Part shown: positions 7,028 through 11,272 of the stretch, piece by piece
How positions within the stretch are numbered: position 1 is the first letter of the stretch
How the letters are laid out: each line of letters begins with the position of its first letter
NCBI GenBank assembly: GCA_958352855.1
Contig: CATWQE010000086.1
Coordinates: forward strand, 1 to 11,272
Direction: 5' to 3'
Length of the DNA stretch: 11,272 bases
Source: an uncultured Bacillota bacterium
GTDB lineage: Bacteria > Bacillota > Clostridia > Lachnospirales > Lachnospiraceae
The notes under the pieces: model-generated
Database searches by the model: none
Seen by the model: only the letters and a program-made list of their open reading frames with translations
Told to the model about the DNA's origin: nothing
Program-made: the position numbers and the translations under genes

Positions 7028-8152
7028 TTATTTTACCGTAATCAGTTCGTAGTCTTTATTTCCAATACCGATTTTCACACCATGCTCAATCGCGGATTCC
7101 CAGTTAGTATCAGGGAAGATGCTGTGGAAGTGGTCGTGATGCTGACAGGCTCTTTCTTCCTCACTGCAATCTCCAAGTCTGCTGTTGGAAATCACAGGCT
7201 GGGCATTGACTGCAGCAGCGCAGGCAACATCCAGGGCAACTGGGTCAAAGGAAGCAAACATGCCTACATTTGGCACAATCGCTGCATCGTTTTCTCCATG
7301 GCAGTCACAGTAAGGGGAAACGTCGATGACCAGACTGATGTGGAAATTAGGACGGCCGTCAATCACTGCTTTGGTGTATTCTGCAATCTTGCAGTTCAAA
7401 ATATCATTGGATTCGTCAGAGGCAGAGAGAATGGCGTCTTTTGGACAGATACCGATACATCTTCCGCAACCCACGCATTTGTTATGGTCAATGGAAGCCT
7501 TTTTATTTTCAAACTGCGGTGCGTCGTGGGCGCAGATTTTTGCACACATCTGACAGCCAATGCATTTTTCCTGATCCACATGGGGCTTTCCGGCAGAGTG
7601 CATTTCCATTTTTCCGGCTCTTGAGCCGCAGCCCATACCAAGATTCTTTAAGGCTCCTCCAAAACCTGCAGCCTCATGTCCCTTAAAATGATTTAAGGAA
7701 ATTACAATATCTGCATCCATTACAGCGCGTCCGATTTTTGCTTCTTTGACATAAGTTCCGCCTTCTACAGGGACTAAAGCTTCATCGGTTCCCTTTAAAC
7801 CGTCTGCAATAAGAACCTGACATCCCGTTGTCATGGGGTTAAATCCGTTTAAATTGGCGCTATCTAAATGGTCCAGAGCATTTTTTCTGCCTCCGACATA
7901 TAAGGTGTTACAGTCAGTTAAGAATGGTTTTCCGCCCAGCTCTTTGACGACATCTGCCACAGCCTTTGCATAATTGGGACGGAGAAAAGCCAGATTTCCG
8001 GGCTCTCCGAAATGCATCTTAATTGCAACGTATTTATCCTGGAAGTCAATGCTTCCGATTCCGGCAGTTTTTATCAGGCGCTGCAGTTTATTCAGAAGAT
8101 TGTCGCCGCTTTTGGCTCTTAAATCTGTAAAATATACCTTTGATGTTCCCAT
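7028..8152 (-). CDS. DUF362 domain protein with two [4Fe-4S] ferredoxin motifs
   Basis: This 374-residue protein has the DUF362 fold (characteristic KMHFGEPGN at 45-53, SLNHFKGHEAAGFGGALKNLGMGCGSRAGK at 152-181 in broad outline, and SFDPVALDVA at 301-310). Inserted in it are two 2[4Fe-4S]-ferredoxin motifs, with cysteines 197/200/203/207 and 226/229/232/236. In the first motif the residue after the last cysteine is Ala instead of the usual Pro. Proteins of this kind are widespread in anaerobic Clostridia and are presumed cytoplasmic electron-transfer or metal-handling proteins; the specific reaction is unknown. There is no signal peptide. The start at 8152 is chosen because AGGAGG (8165-8160) lies seven bases upstream; an in-frame ATG 66 bases earlier has no such site and lies beyond the likely transcription start. 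The gene is a single unit with its own promoter and terminator, divergent from larC. Confidence 0.9.
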   Translation of the reverse strand: MGTSKVYFTDLRAKSGDNLLNKLQRLIKTAGIGSIDFQDKYVAIKMHFGEPGNLAFLRPNYAKAVADVVKELGGKPFLTDCNTLYVGGRKNALDHLDSANLNGFNPMTTGCQVLIADGLKGTDEALVPVEGGTYVKEAKIGRAVMDADIVISLNHFKGHEAAGFGGALKNLGMGCGSRAGKMEMHSAGKPHVDQEKCIGCQMCAKICAHDAPQFENKKASIDHNKCVGCGRCIGICPKDAILSASDESNDILNCKIAEYTKAVIDGRPNFHISLVIDVSPYCDCHGENDAAIVPNVGMFASFDPVALDVACAAAVNAQPVISNSRLGDCSEEERACQHHDHFHSIFPDTNWESAIEHGVKIGIGNKDYELITVK

Positions 8153-8189
8153 AAAGTTTCCTCCTGTTATTCTTTTTGTCATAGCATTT

Positions 8190-8218
8190 ATTTTAACACT
8201 GGAAAGTAAAAGAAACAA
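8190..8218 (-). promoter_or_regulatory. Promoter of the DUF362 ferredoxin-like gene
   Basis: Minus-strand TTGTTT (8218-8213), a 17-bp spacer, and TAAAAT (8195-8190), with TG one base upstream of the -10 (extended -10). Transcription would start near 8183, some 30 bases before the ATG at 8152. The nearest in-frame upstream ATG (8218) coincides with the -35, which supports the shorter protein. Confidence 0.7.
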
Positions 8219-8248
8219 TGGAAAAAAATGTTTTTCTCCTGTGATATT

Positions 8249-8278
8249 TTGACATGGTCAGAAAAGAAAAAATATGCT
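8249..8278 (+). promoter_or_regulatory. Promoter of larC-larE
   Basis: TTGACA (8249-8254), an 18-bp spacer and TATGCT (8273-8278). The in-frame ATG at 8274 lies inside this -10 element, so it cannot be on the main transcript; this points to the ATG at 8313 as the larC start. The promoter is divergent from that at 8190-8218, with about 30 bp between the two -35 elements. Confidence 0.7.
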
Positions 8279-8312
8279 AAAATTTGTAGTAGAGCAGAGA
8301 AAGGAATCAGAT

Positions 8313-9371
8313 ATGGGAAAAAAACTATATTTTGAATGTCCCAATGGCATGGATGAAAAAAGCCTGTGGGAGGCTGGAAAAGCGCTGGCAGGATGGAATG
8401 AACAGCAGGAAGAACTATTAGAAGAGAGAGCAGGCAGGAAAGAAGGAAACCGAACCCTTTCCCTGGAGGAAGCAAGAGTATGGATTCGGCAATGGAATTT
8501 AAAGGAAGAAATTCAGAAAAAACTTCTCCTGGCTTTGGAATATCTTGGGAAGGAAACACTGTCCCTGGAAAAAGAACAGGAACTTTATTATTTGGCAGGA
8601 TGGAGTATTTTGCTGGAGCAATTAGGGATTTCTCAAATCCAGGTAAATGCCCTGGGAGAAGGAACCGGAGCTCTTACAGCAGGAAAAGATTCAGAACAGA
8701 TTTTGAAGATTCTGGAAAAGAGCCACTTGAAAATAGAGTGGATTCAGGGGAAAGGAGAACTCCTTACCATACAAAGCGCAGCTTTTTTAGGAGCTTTTGG
8801 TGTGAGCCTTCCCTTTTCAGGCGCCTATTTTATTGAAAAAAGAGTGGTAACAGGACAGGAAAAACCAGTGTGCCTGCTTTTGCTTTCCAGAAACAGGGGA
8901 AAAAGCCAGGAAGGGGAGAAGCAGGATACCGTACAGGTCCTGGAAACCAACGTAGACGATTGCAGCGGGGAGCAACTGGGATATGCTATAGAATGTCTGA
9001 TGAAGGCAGGAGCTTTGGATGCCTCCTGTTTTCCCGTTTACATGAAAAAACACCGTCCGGCTTACATGCTTCAGGTGATTTGTAAAAAAGAAAAACAAAC
9101 AGAGCTGGAGGACATTATTTTTCGGGAAACCACCAGCATTGGCCTGCGAAGATATGAGGAAGAGAGAAGAATTCTGTCCAGGAGTTTTCGTGAGATTGTC
9201 TTGGGAGACGGGCATAAAGTAAAGATAAAAGAATGCGAACATCATGGACAACGCTACTTTTATCCAGAGTATGAAACTGTAAAACAGGTTTGCCTGGATA
9301 CCGGCAGACCTTATCGTAGCGTATATGATGAAGCAGCAGCACTGGCAGGAGGAATGTATGACAACATTTGA
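8313..9371 (+). CDS. larC: LarC-like nickel-insertion protein (DUF111 family), short and divergent
   Basis: LarC inserts nickel into the pyridinium bis-thiocarboxylate nucleotide in a CTP-dependent step, making the nickel-pincer cofactor of lactate racemase and relatives. The C-terminal half (about 207-352) is clearly of this family: ETNVDDCSGEQLGYAIE, a GALD motif, MKKHRPAYML, FRETTSIGLR and a PEYETVKQV segment near the end. The N-terminal half is badly diverged. KKLYFECPNGMDEKSL replaces the usual LYFDCFSGISGDM-like start. The histidine-rich linker and the conserved HFHEVG and HGxLPVPAPA regions are not recognisable. At 352 residues it is some 50-70 shorter than usual. It is one continuous frame, unlike the larC1/larC2 frameshift pair of Lactiplantibacillus plantarum. 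The start at 8313 has AAAGGA (8300-8305) seven bases before it. It overlaps larE by 14 nt. Whether it still binds nickel is open. Confidence 0.82.
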   Translation: MGKKLYFECPNGMDEKSLWEAGKALAGWNEQQEELLEERAGRKEGNRTLSLEEARVWIRQWNLKEEIQKKLLLALEYLGKETLSLEKEQELYYLAGWSILLEQLGISQIQVNALGEGTGALTAGKDSEQILKILEKSHLKIEWIQGKGELLTIQSAAFLGAFGVSLPFSGAYFIEKRVVTGQEKPVCLLLLSRNRGKSQEGEKQDTVQVLETNVDDCSGEQLGYAIECLMKAGALDASCFPVYMKKHRPAYMLQVICKKEKQTELEDIIFRETTSIGLRRYEEERRILSRSFREIVLGDGHKVKIKECEHHGQRYFYPEYETVKQVCLDTGRPYRSVYDEAAALAGGMYDNI

Positions 9372-10203
9372 AGAAAAGAAGAAAAAACTGTATGAAAATA
9401 TGAGGCATTATTTAAAGGAGGATGTCTGTCTGGCATTTTCCGGGGGAGTGGACAGCAGCCTGCTGTTGATTTTGGCGAAAAACTGTGTAAAAGAGCAGCA
9501 AAAGAAATCCAATATTTATGCAGTGACTTTTGATACCATGCTGCATCCTTCCTGTGATTTAAAGACTGCTGAAAAAGTGGCGAAAGAAGCAGAGGTTTTT
9601 CACAAAGTGCTATTTGTCAATGAGCTGGAGCAGGAGGAAATCCGCTTTAATCCAGAGAACCGTTGTTATCTGTGCAAGAAAACTTTATTTTCTAAATTAC
9701 AGGAATTTGCAAGAAGTAATGGGATTTCTACTATTTTAGAGGGAACCAATGAGGATGATTTACATGTGTATCGTCCAGGGCTTCAGGCAATTCGGGAGCT
9801 TGGTATCAAAAGTCCTCTGGCAGAGGCAGGATTTACAAAAGAAGAAGTACGCAAGCTGGCAAAGGAGTTGGGAGTATCTGTGGCAGAGCGCCCATCTACC
9901 CCCTGCCTGGCAACCAGACTGCCCTATGGCACAGAAATATCCACAGAGGTTTTAGGGAGAATTGCAAAGGGAGAGGAATACCTGCATACCCTGGGATTTC
10001 CTGTGGTGCGTCTTCGGGTACATGGAGAGGTTGCAAGAATTGAGATACCCAAAAAGGAATTTGGAAGTTTTCTGGAAAAAAGCGGGGAAATCACCGAAGA
10101 ACTGAAAAAAATGGGATTTGACTATATTACCCTGGATATGCAGGGGTTTCGAAGCGGAAGCATGGATGAAAAAATTTTAAAAGTGTCAAGAAAAAATACT
10201 TGA
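9358..10203 (+). CDS. larE: ATP-dependent sulfur transferase LarE, three-cysteine type
   Basis: LarE adenylates the carboxylates of the nicotinate-derived pyridinium nucleotide and replaces them with thiocarboxylates, supplying the sulfur of the nickel-pincer cofactor. This 281-residue protein has the N-terminal PP-loop SGGVDSS at 28-34. The conserved PSTPCLATRLPYG segment (179-191) contains C183, at the place of the sacrificial cysteine of the L. plantarum enzyme. A CYLC pair (C103, C106) adds two cysteines. LarE homologues with this CxxC plus the later cysteine have been described as [4Fe-4S]-cluster enzymes that need not sacrifice their own sulfur; that mode is predicted here by analogy. 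The start is the ATG at 9358, preceded by AGGAGG (9347-9352). An ATG in the same frame 33 bases upstream lacks a ribosome binding site. Overlap with larC suggests coupling. No terminator is seen after it. Confidence 0.92.
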   Translation: MTTFEEKKKKLYENMRHYLKEDVCLAFSGGVDSSLLLILAKNCVKEQQKKSNIYAVTFDTMLHPSCDLKTAEKVAKEAEVFHKVLFVNELEQEEIRFNPENRCYLCKKTLFSKLQEFARSNGISTILEGTNEDDLHVYRPGLQAIRELGIKSPLAEAGFTKEEVRKLAKELGVSVAERPSTPCLATRLPYGTEISTEVLGRIAKGEEYLHTLGFPVVRLRVHGEVARIEIPKKEFGSFLEKSGEITEELKKMGFDYITLDMQGFRSGSMDEKILKVSRKNT

Positions 10204-10206
10204 CAC
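10183..10206. repeat. Perfect inverted repeat spanning the larE stop and the ylxM -35 element
   Basis: GTGTCAAG (10183-10190) and CTTGACAC (10199-10206) are perfectly complementary, separated by eight A/T-rich bases. The right arm contains the TTGACA -35 hexamer of the ylxM-ffh promoter and the larE stop codon. No T-run follows, so it does not look like a terminator. A repressor operator, or a weak RNA hairpin at the end of the lar transcript, are both possible; chance similarity to TTGACA explains part of it. Confidence 0.5.
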
Positions 10207-10228
10207 CACAGAAATTCTATTGTATGAT
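10200..10228 (+). promoter_or_regulatory. Promoter of ylxM-ffh
   Basis: TTGACA (10200-10205), a 17-bp spacer and TATGAT (10223-10228): a near-consensus housekeeping promoter overlapping the larE stop codon. Transcription would start near 10235, at or just inside the ylxM ribosome binding site AAGGTGA (10233-10239). That would leave a very short leader, so upstream read-through from larE may also contribute. Confidence 0.8.
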
Positions 10229-10245
10229 AACCAAGGTGATTGCGG

Positions 10246-10590
10246 ATGGAAAAATTTGTAGAACAGACATTGTTATATGATTTTTACGGTGAGCTTTTAA
10301 CAGCTCATCAGAGAAGAATTTATGAAGATGTAATTTTAAATGATTATTCTCTGAGCGAAGTTGCAGACGAATTGGGAATCAGCCGTCAAGGCGTTCATGA
10401 TAACATCAAGAGGTGTAACAAAGCTTTGGAGGAATATGAGGACAAGTTACATCTGGTAGAGAAGTTTGTGAATATCAAAGGGAAGGTCCGCAGGATTAAC
10501 CAGTTGTGCCAGGAATATGAAAACCTGAGCAGACAGGAATTTGTATCAAGTGTGGAAGAGATTTCTCAGGGAATTTTAGAGGAGTTGTGA
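10246..10590 (+). CDS. ylxM: YlxM (UPF0122) helix-turn-helix protein, SRP-associated
   Basis: This small 114-residue protein resembles a sigma-factor region 4 in its N-terminal half: LTAHQRRIYEDVI followed by the helix-turn-helix LSEVADELGISRQGVHDNIKR (about residues 32-52 in broad outline). The C-terminal half is a charged helical segment. YlxM is almost always encoded just before ffh in Firmicutes, and in streptococci it has been reported to modulate the SRP GTPase; a DNA target has not been fixed. The start is the ATG at 10246, with AAGGTGA (10233-10239) six bases upstream. A TTG six bases earlier in frame directly abuts that site and is too close to be used. Only one base separates its stop from the ffh start. 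Confidence 0.93.
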   Translation: MEKFVEQTLLYDFYGELLTAHQRRIYEDVILNDYSLSEVADELGISRQGVHDNIKRCNKALEEYEDKLHLVEKFVNIKGKVRRINQLCQEYENLSRQEFVSSVEEISQGILEEL

Positions 10591-10591
10591 G

Positions 10592-11272
10592 ATGGCGTTT
10601 GAGAGCTTAACGGATAAACTGCAGAATGTATTTAAAAACTTAAGAAAAAAAGGCCGTCTGACGGAAGCCGATGTAAAAGCAGCCTTAAAAGAAGTAAAAA
10701 TGGCGCTGCTGGAAGCAGATGTAAGCTTCAAGGTTGTGAAACAGTTTATGAAAGCTGTTCAGGAACGTGCAGTAGGTCAGGATGTTATGTCAGGACTGAA
10801 CCCGGGCCAGATGGTAATTAAAATCGTAAACGAAGAGCTTGTAAAATTAATGGGAAGCGAGACCACAGAGATTGAACTGAAATCCGGGAACGAGGTAACC
10901 GTTCTGATGATGGTGGGACTTCAAGGCGCCGGTAAAACAACCACAACAGCAAAGCTGGCAGGAAAATTAAAATCCAGGGGACGTAAACCGTTGCTGGCTG
11001 CCTGTGATGTATACCGTCCTGCGGCAATTAAGCAGTTGCAGGTAAATGGTGAAAAGCAAGGTGTGGAAGTGTTTTCTATGGGAGATAAGAACAGTCCTGT
11101 AGATATTGCCAGGGCAGCTTATGAACACGCCAAAAAGGAAAGGTTCAATGTGCTAATTCTGGATACTGCCGGACGTCTGCATATTGACGAAGATATGATG
11201 GCAGAGCTGGAAAACATTAAGGAAGCCATTGCCGTAGACCAGACGACTTTAGTGGTGGATGCTATGACAGGA
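10592..11272 (+). CDS. ffh: Signal recognition particle GTPase Ffh, N-terminal part (3' end outside window)
   Basis: Ffh binds signal sequences of nascent chains together with the SRP RNA and delivers them to FtsY. The 227 residues present cover the N domain four-helix bundle (MAFESLTDKLQ..., about 1-90, including ALLEADV) and the first part of the G domain. The P-loop GLQGAGKT is at 109-116, the G2 motif DVYRPAA at 139-145 and DTAGR at 191-195. The GQ and RPAAIKQL features separate it from FtsY, which has DTFRAAA. The M domain and the rest of the G domain lie beyond the window. The start has GAGGAG (10579-10584) seven bases upstream, inside the end of ylxM, so the two are transcribed together and probably translationally coupled. 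No oddities are visible in the part shown. Confidence 0.97.
   Translation, partial: MAFESLTDKLQNVFKNLRKKGRLTEADVKAALKEVKMALLEADVSFKVVKQFMKAVQERAVGQDVMSGLNPGQMVIKIVNEELVKLMGSETTEIELKSGNEVTVLMMVGLQGAGKTTTTAKLAGKLKSRGRKPLLAACDVYRPAAIKQLQVNGEKQGVEVFSMGDKNSPVDIARAAYEHAKKERFNVLILDTAGRLHIDEDMMAELENIKEAIAVDQTTLVVDAMTG

Noticed and set aside
7082..7624. 180-residue plus-strand open frame
   Set aside because: It lies wholly antisense to the DUF362 ferredoxin-like gene, whose cysteine motifs and ribosome binding site are clear. The antisense translation shows no recognisable domain.
8153..8218. Longer N-terminus for the DUF362 protein starting at 8218
   Set aside because: The extra 22 residues have no ribosome binding site, and the ATG coincides with the -35 of the likely promoter; AGGAGG is perfectly placed for 8152.
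8274..8312. Earlier larC start at 8274
   Set aside because: This ATG is part of the probable -10 hexamer TATGCT, so it would not be transcribed from that promoter.
8817..9251. 144-residue minus-strand open frame
   Set aside because: Antisense to the conserved C-terminal half of larC, phenylalanine-rich with no family resemblance and no ribosome binding site noted.
1..11272. Insertion sequence, prophage, CRISPR array or tRNA within the window
   Set aside because: No transposase, integrase, regularly spaced repeat or tRNA-like cloverleaf was found by reading both strands; the only exact long repeat noticed is the 21-bp operator pair.

Overview
The window looks like a chromosomal segment of a Clostridia-type Firmicute, most likely a Lachnospiraceae gut anaerobe. 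The reasons are moderate GC, strong AGGAGG-type ribosome binding sites, TTGACA/TATAAT-like promoters, and the ftsY and ylxM-ffh genes of the signal recognition particle (SRP) pathway. The species assignment is inference. The window opens inside ftsY and closes inside ffh. In many Firmicutes these genes sit almost side by side as ftsY-ylxM-ffh; here about 9.7 kb of other genes lies between them.

Layout. (1) 1-1862, plus strand: the 3' part of ftsY, then a threonine ammonia-lyase (ilvA) 27 nt downstream, closed by a two-way terminator. (2) 1867-6947, minus strand: a sensory/transport cassette read as response regulator, histidine kinase, ABC ATPase, ABC permease. The kinase gene carries an in-frame TAA between its extracytoplasmic loop and its second membrane segment, so it is probably broken. 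The same 21-bp sequence, holding two TTGAGA half-sites 11 bp apart, lies upstream of both the regulator gene and the ATPase gene. It is the obvious candidate binding site for the regulator, giving autoregulation plus control of the transporter. Between kinase and ATPase a terminator-like hairpin ends in T6 directly before the ATPase start codon, and its 3' arm is the ATPase ribosome binding site. (3) 6981-8218, minus strand: one DUF362/two-[4Fe-4S] protein with its own promoter and terminator. (4) 8249-10203, plus strand, divergent: larC and larE, overlapping by 14 nt, two genes of nickel-pincer nucleotide cofactor synthesis. LarC is short and strongly diverged in its N-terminal half. (5) 10200-11272, plus strand: ylxM and the 5' part of ffh, behind a near-consensus promoter that overlaps the larE stop codon and a perfect 8-bp inverted repeat.

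Working together: FtsY, YlxM and Ffh serve co-translational membrane targeting. LarC and LarE act in one cofactor pathway; larA and larB are not in this window. The regulator and ABC transporter form a cassette typical of antimicrobial-peptide or envelope-stress response, though the substrate cannot be read from sequence. No tRNA, rRNA, CRISPR array, transposase or integrase is visible. No gene-free stretch exceeds 300 bases; the longest is the divergent intergenic region 8153-8312, which holds two promoters.
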